A stretch of DNA of 64,000 nucleotides, taken from Tuctoria greenei. Its lineage: Eukaryota > Streptophyta > Magnoliopsida > Poales > Poaceae. Every line of letters starts with the position of its first letter. Position 1 is the stretch's first letter. The DNA lies in the NCBI GenBank assembly GCA_036927565.1, contig JAYESD010000002.1, positions 147,133,167 through 147,197,166 of the forward strand, in the 5' to 3' direction. Below are positions 10,732 to 19,236 of this stretch, in pieces. The translations under genes were made by a program, and so were the position numbers. The notes under the pieces are model-generated. The model did not search any database. It had not been told where the DNA came from and saw only the letters and a program-made list of their open reading frames with translations.

Positions 10732-13700
10732 TTACATGACGTTAGATGCATCTAGCACATTTAACTCACTTCTAAGCCTAGAAAAAGTTTTCTCATCAAG
10801 TGGTTTGGTGAAGATATCCGCCAATTGTTCTTCGGACCTAACACCTTGCAAAGAGATTTCTCCCTTAGCCTCATGGTCCCGCAAGAAGTGATGGCGAATA
10901 TCAATGTGCTTAGTGCGGGAGTGTTGAACGGGGTTTCTAGCTATCTTAACCGCACTTTCATTGTCACAAAGGAGAGGCACACAACCAAACTTAATTCCAA
11001 AGTCCAAGAGGGTTTGCTTCATATATAGGATTTGGGCACAGCATGCACCGGCCGCTATATACTCCGCCTCCGCGGTGGACAAAGCCACGGAATTTTGCTT
11101 CTTGCTTGACCAAGAAACTAGGGAACGCCCAAGTAAGTGGCAACCCCCGGAGGTACTCTTGCGGTCTACACGGCATCCGGCAAAGTCCGAATCCGAGTAA
11201 CCTAAGAGATGAAAACTAGCGTTCTTGGGGTACCACAAACCTACACTTGGGGTATGCTTGAGATACCGAAGTATCCTAAAGACCGCCTTCTTGTGCGATT
11301 CTTTAGGTGCCGCTTGAAAGCGAGCACACAAGCACACACTAAACATAATATCGGGCCTAGATGCGGTAAGATATAGCAATGAACCAATCATGGAACGGTA
11401 ATGAGATTGATCAATAGATTTACCGTCCATGTCCGCGTCGAGATGACAATTTGTCGCTATTGGAGTGCTTCTTGAGCTACAATCTCCCATCTCAAATTTC
11501 TTCAAGAGGTCCTTAGTGTACTTCTCTTGATGGATGAAGGTCCCCTCTTGAAGTTGCTTGATTTGAAATCCTAGGAAGAAGTTGAGCTCTCCAATCATTG
11601 ACATCTCGAATTCCCTAGACATCATTTTGCCAAACTCATGGCTAAGAGCTTTGTTAGTTGAGCCAAAAATAATATCATCGACATAAATTTGACAAAGAAA
11701 TAAGTCTCCGTCGATGTCCTTGGTGAAGAGTGTAGTGTCCACCCTCCCAATCTTGAAACCTTGCATGACGAGGAAGTCCCTTAAGCGCTCGTACCATGCC
11801 CTTGGAGCTTGCTTGAGTCCATAGAGTGCTTTGTTTAGCCTATAGACATGGTTAGGGTTTCTTGGGTCCTCAAACCCGGGAGGTTGCTCAACAAACACAA
11901 GTTCATTAATATAGCCATTGAGAAATGCACTCTTAACATCCATTTGATAAAGCATGATATTATGATGAGAAGCAAAAGCAAGGAGTATGCGGATAGCTTC
12001 TAACCGTGCTACCGGGGCGAATGTCTCCCCAAAATCCAAACCTTCAACTTGAGCAAATCCCTTCGCCACAAGCCTAGCTTTGTTGCGGACCACCACGCCA
12101 TTCTCATCTTGCTTGTTGCGGTAGACCCACTTCGTTCCAATCACATTCTTGTCCTTGGGTCGCTCCTCCAACACCCAAACTTCATTGCGGGTGAAGTTGT
12201 TGAGTTCCTCTTGCATAGCCATCACCCAATTGGAGTCTTGGAGAGCTTCCTCAATGCTTTTGGGTTCTACACACGACACAAAAGAGTAGTGCTCACAAAA
12301 AGATGCAACATGACGTGAACGAGTACTTACTCCCCGTGAAGGACTTCCAATGATTTGATCCATTGGATGTGCCTTGGAGATGCGCCCATGTCTCATCAAC
12401 GATTGTGAGTCACTTGGTGGTGGTGAAGCATCTTGCTCGTCTTGTGGTTGGACTTCATCTTGGACTTCATCTTCTTCTTGGTGTTGTGTGGCTTGTTGGT
12501 CTTGCATAGGCAATGGATCATCTTTGTCTTCTTCTTCATCCACTTGAGGCGCCATGGAGGTGTTGATGTTCGGACTTGAAGCTCCCCCTTGATCATGGCT
12601 CTCCTTAACTTCGGGCTTGATGTCTCCTATGGTCATGTTCTTCATAGCTTCTCGTAGAGGCTCATCATCTATATCATCATGACCAAAACTCTCCTCTTGG
12701 GAGCCATTAGTCTCATCAAACTCAACGTCACAACTTTCTTCAACTAACCCGGAGGTTTGGTTGAATACTCGATATGCCTTTGAGTTTGACGCATAACCAA
12801 GGAAAATACCAACATCGCACCTTCTTTCAAACTTACCAAGTCTTTTCTTGCGGTAGATGTAGCACTTGCATCCGAAGACCCGGAAGTAGGAGATGTTGGG
12901 CTTTCTCCCAATGAGGAGCTCGTAGGGAGTCTTTTGGAGAAGTCGATGAAGGTAGACTCTATTTGCGGCATGGCATGCCGTGTTGATCGCTTCCGCCCAA
13001 AACTTCTCCGACGTCCCATAATCATCAAGCATGGCTCTCGCGAGGGTGATTAGTGTCTTGTTCTTTCTCTCAACAACACCGTTTTGTTGAGGGGTGTATG
13101 TAGCCGAAAATTCGTGCTTGACTCCTTCACGGTCACACCACTCCCCAATATTGTAGTTCTTGAACTCGGTGCCGTTGTCACTCCGGACCTTGATGATGGG
13201 AAATTGGAATTCCCGTTGAGCTCGTTTTGCAAAGGTCTTGAAGACTTCCGGGGTTTCACCCTTGTCACCTAAAAACAAAGTCCAAGCATAGCGAGAGTAA
13301 TCATCAACAATAACGAGACAATAGAGATTACCGCCAAGGCTTTGGTAGGTGGACGGTCCGAAGAGGTCCATGTGAAGTAGTTCGAGCGGCTTGGAGGTAG
13401 ACACCATTGTCTTCATCGGATGGTGCGAAGCCACTTGCTTCCCGGCTTGACATGCGCTACATAGCTTGTTCTTTTCAAACGTCACGTCCTTTACGCCGGT
13501 CACCATCCCTAGCTTGAAGGACTTCTTGAGCTTGCTCATTCCTATGTGAGCAATCCTCCGATGCCATAGCCACCCCAAACTTGTCTTGGTGAAAAGACAA
13601 GTGGTTAGGCTTGCGCTCTTGTTGGAGAAGTCCACCAAATATAGATGACCATGCCTAAAGCCCTTGAATATTAGCTCTTTGCTAGCTACACTAGACACCA

Positions 13701-13989
13701 CAACACCATCTTTGTCAAATGTGCACGTTAGTCCAAGATCACAAAGTTGAGCAATAGAGAGCAAATTAAAGCTAAGGGACTTAACGTAAAGCACATTCGA
13801 AATGGACAAGTCATTAGAAATTGCAATTTTACCTAAACCAATTACCTTCCCCTTTGAGTTATCACCAAAGGTGACTTGTTCATGATTGCCGGGGTCTTCT
13901 ATGGAGGTGAACATACCATCATTGCCGGTCATGTGTTGAGTGCACCCACTATCGAGTACCCAATGTTTTCCTCCGGCTTTGTAGTTCAC
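10732..13989 (-). CDS. pol: Sirevirus Pol polyprotein (protease, integrase, RT, RNase H), intact
   Basis: 1,085 codons with no stop. Order from the N-terminus: copia protease with HWVLDSGCTQHMTGN; pre-integrase LWHRRIAHIGM and CSACQAGK of the zinc-binding HHCC; integrase core with HMDLFGPS, VRSDNGTEFKN and QQNGVVERKN (DDE); RT with YQMDVKSAFLNGYI and the catalytic IYVDDIIFGS; RNase H with SDSDFAGCRVDRKSTSG and STAEAEYIAAG; end LADIFTKPLDEKTFSRLRSE. The first codon after the in-frame TAG (13990-13992) is GTG, and no AUG precedes the protease in this frame. Translation must therefore come by another route (frameshift, splicing or reinitiation). Gag ends 14 nt upstream in a different frame. Confidence 0.95.
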   Translation of the reverse strand: MNYKAGGKHWVLDSGCTQHMTGNDGMFTSIEDPGNHEQVTFGDNSKGKVIGLGKIAISNDLSISNVLYVKSLSFNLLSIAQLCDLGLTCTFDKDGVVVSSVASKELIFKGFRHGHLYLVDFSNKSASLTTCLFTKTSLGWLWHRRIAHIGMSKLKKSFKLGMVTGVKDVTFEKNKLCSACQAGKQVASHHPMKTMVSTSKPLELLHMDLFGPSTYQSLGGNLYCLVIVDDYSRYAWTLFLGDKGETPEVFKTFAKRAQREFQFPIIKVRSDNGTEFKNYNIGEWCDREGVKHEFSATYTPQQNGVVERKNKTLITLARAMLDDYGTSEKFWAEAINTACHAANRVYLHRLLQKTPYELLIGRKPNISYFRVFGCKCYIYRKKRLGKFERRCDVGIFLGYASNSKAYRVFNQTSGLVEESCDVEFDETNGSQEESFGHDDIDDEPLREAMKNMTIGDIKPEVKESHDQGGASSPNINTSMAPQVDEEEDKDDPLPMQDQQATQHQEEDEVQDEVQPQDEQDASPPPSDSQSLMRHGRISKAHPMDQIIGSPSRGVSTRSRHVASFCEHYSFVSCVEPKSIEEALQDSNWVMAMQEELNNFTRNEVWVLEERPKDKNVIGTKWVYRNKQDENGVVVRNKARLVAKGFAQVEGLDFGETFAPVARLEAIRILLAFASHHNIMLYQMDVKSAFLNGYINELVFVEQPPGFEDPRNPNHVYRLNKALYGLKQAPRAWYERLRDFLVMQGFKIGRVDTTLFTKDIDGDLFLCQIYVDDIIFGSTNKALSHEFGKMMSREFEMSMIGELNFFLGFQIKQLQEGTFIHQEKYTKDLLKKFEMGDCSSRSTPIATNCHLDADMDGKSIDQSHYRSMIGSLLYLTASRPDIMFSVCLCARFQAAPKESHKKAVFRILRYLKHTPSVGLWYPKNASFHLLGYSDSDFAGCRVDRKSTSGGCHLLGRSLVSWSSKKQNSVALSTAEAEYIAAGACCAQILYMKQTLLDFGIKFGCVPLLCDNESAVKIARNPVQHSRTKHIDIRHHFLRDHEAKGEISLQGVRSEEQLADIFTKPLDEKTFSRLRSELNVLDASNVM

Positions 13990-14006
13990 CTACACACATG
14001 AAGTTA
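13990..14006 (-). other. gag-pol junction: TAA, 11 nt, TAG|G
   Basis: On the element strand gag stops at TAA (14006-14004). CTTCATGTGTG follows, then TAG (13992-13990) immediately before the first pol codon. CTAAC and the GTGTGTAG|G end resemble a branch point and 3' splice site. A-old keeps the 11-nt gap (39635-39619, gag stop TGA). Family B has the same layout with a 10-nt T-rich gap (28668-28683). Confidence 0.6.
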
Positions 14007-16118
14007 GTTTTTGAGTTTAGGAACCCAAGCCAACTTAGGTCCTTGTATGTGTGATACAAGTGATTTTGGGACCCAAAGTTGCTTGGGGAGCTTCCCCTTC
14101 ATGCCCTTGATGTTTTTGCCAATGAACTTCGCCTTCACCTTTCCACCTACTTTGCTCAATAGATAGTGACAATCATTGAAAGTAGATGAATAGTTAGGAG
14201 GTAATTTTGGAGAAGGACGAGTGGGAAGAGGGCACTCCCTAGTGTGATGTCCGGTGACCTCACAATGTTGGCAATAGGATCCCACTTCCTTGATGAAGCT
14301 TGTCCTAAGCTCCGGTGAGGGCACCTTCCATTTGTTGGGCGTAGGGAAGGTCCCAAGTCCCCTCTTGTTGAAGCCTTTAGCTTGTTGGAAGAGGATCTCC
14401 TTGTGCTTGTCCTCTCCCTTGGAAAGTCTAGCCACACTAGTGCGGAGACTTTCGATCTCGTCCATTAGCTCCTTCTCCCTATTACCTTTCAATGGCAAAG
14501 ACTCATGCAAATTGTTAGTGGCATGTGAACTAGCGGGTGTTTTGCCATCAAGAGTTTCTTTCTTCAAGTTATTCAATTTTAGTTCCATTGCTTCATAGGA
14601 AAGACTAAGTGTCTCATGCTCTTGAACTAACTCGTTATGCTTAGCCAATAGTGTCGAGTTAGCTAAGTCAAGCTCATGGAACTCAAGCTTGATTTGAGCC
14701 TTCTCCTCCTCGATTTGCTTGACATGTGACTTGAGCGTTTCATGCTCATTAAGTATGGTGACATACTTGTCTTGCAAATCGAGGTTGGCACCCTCTAGCT
14801 TAGCGCGAGTTAGCTCAAGTGCCTTAACCTTAGCCTTTTCCCTTTTGATAATGGCATGATATTCATTAATCATAGATGCTAGTTCATCGGGAGAAAGTTC
14901 ATCATCACTTGAGTCATCACATACCTTTGTGTTACCTTTCGCCATGAGGCACATAGGCGGTGGAGGAAGGGGTGAGTCATCCTTGTTGACGATAGCGAGG
15001 CTTGCCAAGTTTTCTTCCTCATCTTCACTATCATCACTTGTTTCTTCATCGGTGACCCACTCATTTGCTTCGCACATGAAAACCTTTTGAGGTCCTCTTC
15101 TCTTCTTTGGAAAGAGCTTGGTCTTCTTGCCTTTGTCAAGTTTCTTCTTTCCAAAGGTGCGCTTGGGCTTTGCATCTTCATCATCACCACTCTCTTCTAG
15201 CTTGCGATGCTTGCCCTTGTCCTTCCTCTTGTCCGGTCTTGGACAATCATATGATATGTGGCCTTGATCGCCACAATTGTAGCACGTCTTGTTTTCATCT
15301 CTCCTTGGCAAGAAGGCTTTCTTCTTGGGATCAAACGAGTATCCCTTCTTGGCAATCTTTGAGTTGAGACGTGAAAACTTCCTCATCATCAATGCAAGCT
15401 CATCATCATCATCATCTTCACTTGTAGCTTGTTCTTCCTCACTTGAGCTAGGCTCAACCACTTTCTTCTTCTTGATATGTGTCTTCTTGGTTGAGGCCTT
15501 GAGAGCAATGGTCTTTGATGATGATGACTCCTCCATCATTCCAAGCACACTCATCTCATGAGCATGTATCTCTCCAATGAGCTCCGAAACCTCAATGTTG
15601 TCAAGTGACTCCTTTTGGAGCATTGAGTTGATGATGTTGTACTTGGGCTTGGGAAGTAGCATGAGGATCTTGCGGTTGATGAGTCCCTTGCCAAGAGAAG
15701 CAATGTCAAGAGCATTAATTTCCTCAATGAGTACATTTAAGCGAGAAAACATTTGATTAACATTCTCATGAGGAAGCATTTTAAAATCATCATACTTGGA
15801 TTTAAGCAAGTGATATTTGAGCTCTTTGACACGAGAGGAACCCTCATGGATCTCAATCAAGCAAGCCCAAATTTCACAAGCTTTCTCCTTACTAGCAATT
15901 CTAGCAAATACATCTTGACTAATGCACTCATAAATAGCATTCCTAGCCTTAGCATCCCATTTTAGTTGATCACCAATATATTCATGGTTGCCAAACCCCG
16001 CATGGGTCGCTTCCCACACTTCGGGAGAAATTGCCTCAAGGTAAGCGCGCATGCGTGCTTTCCAATAAGCAAAATTCTTGCCCTCGAAGGTAGGAACCGA
16101 ACCCCCATTCTTGGCCAT
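14004..16118 (-). CDS. gag: Sirevirus Gag polyprotein, intact
   Basis: 704 codons from the ATG at 16118, 46 bp after the PBS on the element strand. The N-terminal region (FEGKNFAYWKARMRAYLEAI) and helical core match the gag polypeptide of copia elements (UBN2-type). An acidic Ser/Glu/Asp linker and basic tracts follow. There is a CCHC knuckle CYNCGDQGHISYDC at about residues 280-295, long coiled-coil stretches (about 420-560), and a second CCHC CQHCEVTGHHTREC near the C-terminus. The large size and C-terminal coiled coil are typical of Sireviruses. The product is expected to form the cytoplasmic virus-like particle and bind element RNA. Confidence 0.93.
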   Translation of the reverse strand: MAKNGGSVPTFEGKNFAYWKARMRAYLEAISPEVWEATHAGFGNHEYIGDQLKWDAKARNAIYECISQDVFARIASKEKACEIWACLIEIHEGSSRVKELKYHLLKSKYDDFKMLPHENVNQMFSRLNVLIEEINALDIASLGKGLINRKILMLLPKPKYNIINSMLQKESLDNIEVSELIGEIHAHEMSVLGMMEESSSSKTIALKASTKKTHIKKKKVVEPSSSEEEQATSEDDDDDELALMMRKFSRLNSKIAKKGYSFDPKKKAFLPRRDENKTCYNCGDQGHISYDCPRPDKRKDKGKHRKLEESGDDEDAKPKRTFGKKKLDKGKKTKLFPKKRRGPQKVFMCEANEWVTDEETSDDSEDEEENLASLAIVNKDDSPLPPPPMCLMAKGNTKVCDDSSDDELSPDELASMINEYHAIIKREKAKVKALELTRAKLEGANLDLQDKYVTILNEHETLKSHVKQIEEEKAQIKLEFHELDLANSTLLAKHNELVQEHETLSLSYEAMELKLNNLKKETLDGKTPASSHATNNLHESLPLKGNREKELMDEIESLRTSVARLSKGEDKHKEILFQQAKGFNKRGLGTFPTPNKWKVPSPELRTSFIKEVGSYCQHCEVTGHHTRECPLPTRPSPKLPPNYSSTFNDCHYLLSKVGGKVKAKFIGKNIKGMKGKLPKQLWVPKSLVSHIQGPKLAWVPKLKN

Positions 16119-16164
16119 TTTTGCTCTCTAGCGGTGAAGCTAGAATGATCCAATGAGCAACCTT

Positions 16165-16176
16165 GCTCTGATACCA
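16165..16176 (-). other. Primer binding site of A-young (tRNA-Met)
   Basis: Minus-strand TGGTATCAGAGC, two bases after the 5' LTR end (16179). Confidence 0.93.
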
Positions 16177-16178
16177 AT

Positions 16179-17636
16179 TGTAGGGATCGAATGCCCAAGA
16201 GGGGGGGGTGAATTGGGCTACTTCAAATTTTAAGTCAATTTAAAGCTTAAGTGAAATCTAATTCTCTAAGCAAGCCAACAGTGCAATTAAGAGAATTAAG
16301 TGCGGAATTGAGAATTGCGTAATCGTAAAGGAGTAGGGAGGAGGAATGCAAACGCTCGAAGACACGGGGACACGTCGATTTTTCCCGTGGTTCGGTGAGA
16401 TCACTAGGATCCACCTACGTCCACGTTGTGGCACCCACCTAAGGGTATCGCCACTCCCAAGTCACCGAGACGAGGGAATCCACTAACTTCCTCCGTTCGC
16501 CATCCTTGGCAAGGTGGAGCTCAAGCCTTGTACAACTTCGATCCTCCGGGCTTCCACAATGGTCTCGGCAAGCTCCGGAGCGATCTCTTCACTCTCCTCT
16601 TGATACAAGGTGAGTGCAATCACCAAGAATGCACTTTCTCACGGCTCTCCCTACTCTAGAGTCTCCACTCACCCAGAGAGGACGCACACAAGCTTAACTC
16701 TAAGAGGAACTAGCCTATATCTTGAGGTGTGAAAGGGTTACAAGAGTGTGAAAATGAGTATTCTAAGTCTTGGACACTTGGGGAATGTGTAGTGGTGCTC
16801 TTGTTGTCCAGCTTCACCGAAATGACTGGTGGGAGGGGGTTAAATACTCAGCCCAACCGAATTAGCCGTTGGAAAAGTGGGCTGATTACTTTTTCTGTGT
16901 ACATCGGATGATCCGATGACCCCCTTTTATGAGCATCGGTCTAATTAGATTAGCTGACGTCATTCTGTCAGAAATGACCGTTATTAGACCGATGCTTCAC
17001 CTCCTTCATCATCGGAGGATCCGATGAATAGATCTTCAGTCTGGTTGAGCTGATAATTTGCTTCTGTTGTAATCGACCGATGTGCATCTGCCTTCAACAT
17101 CGGATGATCCGGTGTTCAGTCCTTCAGAACACTTCAGAAAATTTGCTTACTGTTGTATTCATCCGATGTTCACTTGATACACATCGGATGATCCGGTGTG
17201 TACTTCATTCTGAGGTCTTCTTCTCCTGTTGAGTCCAAATCGACCGATGCAGTCATTCTTCAGATCACCGGATGATCCGGTGTGTACAATTTGTTTCCTT
17301 CGAGTTGAGTTGGACTGATCTTTTGGATTTTGGACTTGTGACCTCTTGAACACTTGTTTGTATGGCTCTTCTGATGGATATGAAGCTTCTTGTGTTGCCA
17401 ATTTTGATAAGGTTGCGTCGTTGTACGAGTTCCTCATTTGTTTCCGATTAACCCCTTAGGTAAGTTCGTTGAGGGGTCTCCTTTTGCATCCAATGAGCAG
17501 TAGATGACATTTATGATTGATTGATCGACGTTTGATTCATTGTACATGAAACCTCGCATCCACAACCTCATTAGTAGTAAATAACGGTTGTCATTAATCA
17601 CCGAAACCGTACCTCGTGGGGGCCTAGATGCTTTCA
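16179..17636 (-). repeat. 5' LTR of A-young (1,458 bp)
   Basis: Same sequence as 7908-9367 apart from one substitution near 17224 and a shorter G run. It is the promoter-bearing copy. Palindromes lie at about 16902-17284 and a TATA-like box at about 16840-16846 on the minus strand. Confidence 0.95.
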
Positions 17637-18903
17637 AAGTCCCATGTCAACAATCTTTCCATTACCTCAATGGAAGGAGAAGAAGAACCGAGTCTCTACT
17701 CGGTTCCATATGGGGCACTCTACAACCTAGCTCTCATTCCTACTATCAAGGAGGATATTATGGCAGCTCAGAAGGAGGACATAGGGATGTCACACATTCG
17801 CCAAAGAATGGAGAAGGGGGAGATGAAATGTTTTCGATGTGATGATGAAGGTACCCTCTGGTTTAAAAATCGTATAGTGGTACTTCAAAACCTGGAACTT
17901 CGGAAGAAGATACTGGATGAAGCTCATTTATCCAAGTATTCCATTCATCTGGGAAGTAACAAAATGTACCAAGATCTGAGAAATAAGTTCTGGTTGACTC
18001 GGATGAAGAGAGAAGTAGCAAAATACATATTCGAATGTGATACGTGTCGACGAGTTAAGGCCGACCATATGAAGGCAGCTGGACAGCTTCAACCTTTAAG
18101 CATACCGACATGGAAATGGAAGGATATCAGCATGGATTTCATTGTTGGATTGCCTCCCACTCTCCATAAGCACGACTCAATTTGGGTGATCGTTGACCGG
18201 TTGACCAAATCAGCTCATTTCATACCAGTCAGTGTCAAGTATGATGTAAAGCGGTATGCAGAACATTATATCTCCAGAATATTGTGTCTACATGGTGTAC
18301 CCCACACTATCATTTCAGATTGTGGATCTATTTTCGTCGCTCGCTTTTGGCAGCATCTCCACGATGCATTGGGTACCAAACTGATTCGAAGCTCGGCTTA
18401 TCATCCTCAGACTGATGGACAAACCGAACGGGTGAATCAAGTGCTAGAGGATATGCTCCGTTCCTGTGCCATCCACCATGGTAGGAATTGGGATGATCAT
18501 CTACCATTGGCGGAATTTTCGTACAACAACGGTTACTAGGCTAGCATCCAGATGCCACCATATGAAGCTCTTTATGGCCGAAAGTGTCGCACACCCTTGA
18601 ACTGGTGTGAATCTGGTGAACGAGTGATATATGGCATCGACTTGATAAAAGAAGAAGAAGAGAAAGTATGCATCATCCAAGCAAATCTCAAAGCCGCCCA
18701 ATCTCGTCAAAAGAGATATGTGGACAAACGGCGTCGACCTCTTCACTTCGAGGTTGGGGATCAAGTTTATCTCCGGGTATCCCCGATGAAAAGGATTCAT
18801 CGATTCGGAGTGAGAGGGAAGCTAGCTCCACGTTTTATTGGGCCGTTCGCAATAATCAAAAGATGCGGACCTGTGGCATATCAATTGGAGTTACCGCCAT
18901 CGC
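17637..18903 (+). pseudogene. pol: pol, integrase of the Tekay-type element
   Basis: Resumes after the AAGTC duplication. The zinc-binding HHCC is visible (EAHLSKYSIHLGSNKMY, then CDTCRRVKADH). The catalytic core follows: ISMDFIVGLPPT, then IISDCGSIFVARFW where the usual SDRGS has Cys for Arg, then HPQTDGQTERVNQVLED. All three DDE residues remain. A TAG at 18537-18539 replaces a Gln codon in NNxYQAS. The GPY-type C-terminal region (VGDQVYLRVSPMK, GKLAPRFIGPFAI) is intact in the same frame until a frameshift near 18905. Confidence 0.9.
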
Positions 18904-19176
18904 TGGCAGGGGTCTGTTTCACATTTCTCAGTTGCAGAAATGTCTCAAAGTCCCAACGATATACGTATTGAGGATTTGGAAACCCTCCAGCCAGATCTTA
19001 CGTATTCCGAGCATCCAACCCAGATCGTTGCTGAGAAAACTCGCACCACAAGAAGGCGCACATTGCGTTTCTACAAAGTCTTGTGGAGCAACCACAGTGC
19101 TGAAGAAGCCACGTGGGAAAGCGAGGAATATCTTAAAACGAACTATCCGGAATTGTTAGTGGCACATGTTCAGTAG
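18904..19176 (+). pseudogene. pol: pol C-terminus with chromodomain
   Basis: After two frame changes (near 18905 and 18945) the sequence reads FHISQLQKCLK, then DLTYSEHPTQIVAEK, and the chromodomain core RFYKVLWSNHSAEEATWESEEYLKTNYPEL, ending at TAG 19174-19176. A chromodomain fused to integrase defines chromoviruses and is thought to steer integration to modified histones. The first aromatic-cage region is less clear, as usual for group II chromodomains. Confidence 0.85.
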
Positions 19177-19220
19177 ATCTTATCTTTTGTCCTTCCTTTG
19201 TAATCTCGGGACGAGATTCT

Positions 19221-19235
19221 TTTAAGGGGGGAGGA
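19221..19235 (+). other. Polypurine tract of the Tekay-type element
   Basis: TTTAAGGGGGGAGGA immediately precedes the LTR start TGTAAAATCCC. The upstream TCTCGGGACGAGATTC is typical of Tekay 3' ends. Confidence 0.85.
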
Positions 19236-19236
19236 A

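Larger units (their letters stand above)
7908..17636 (-). mobile_element. Young, apparently intact Sirevirus (Ty1/copia), family A ('A-young')
   Basis: 9,729 bp with 5-bp AAGTC target duplications, on the minus strand. From right to left: LTR, PBS, gag, pol, non-coding block with palindromes, ORF3 remnant, polypurine tracts, LTR. Sirevirus membership rests on the large coiled-coil gag, the duplicated PPT-like motifs (GCCAAAGGGGGAGA and CCAAAAAGGGGGAGAT), an additional ORF after pol in its relative, and U3 palindromes. The two LTRs differ by one substitution that I can find (T/C at about 8955 versus 17224) and a G-run of 10 versus 8. Both gag and pol are open throughout. It is the last insertion in this part of the nest. 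Confidence 0.93.
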
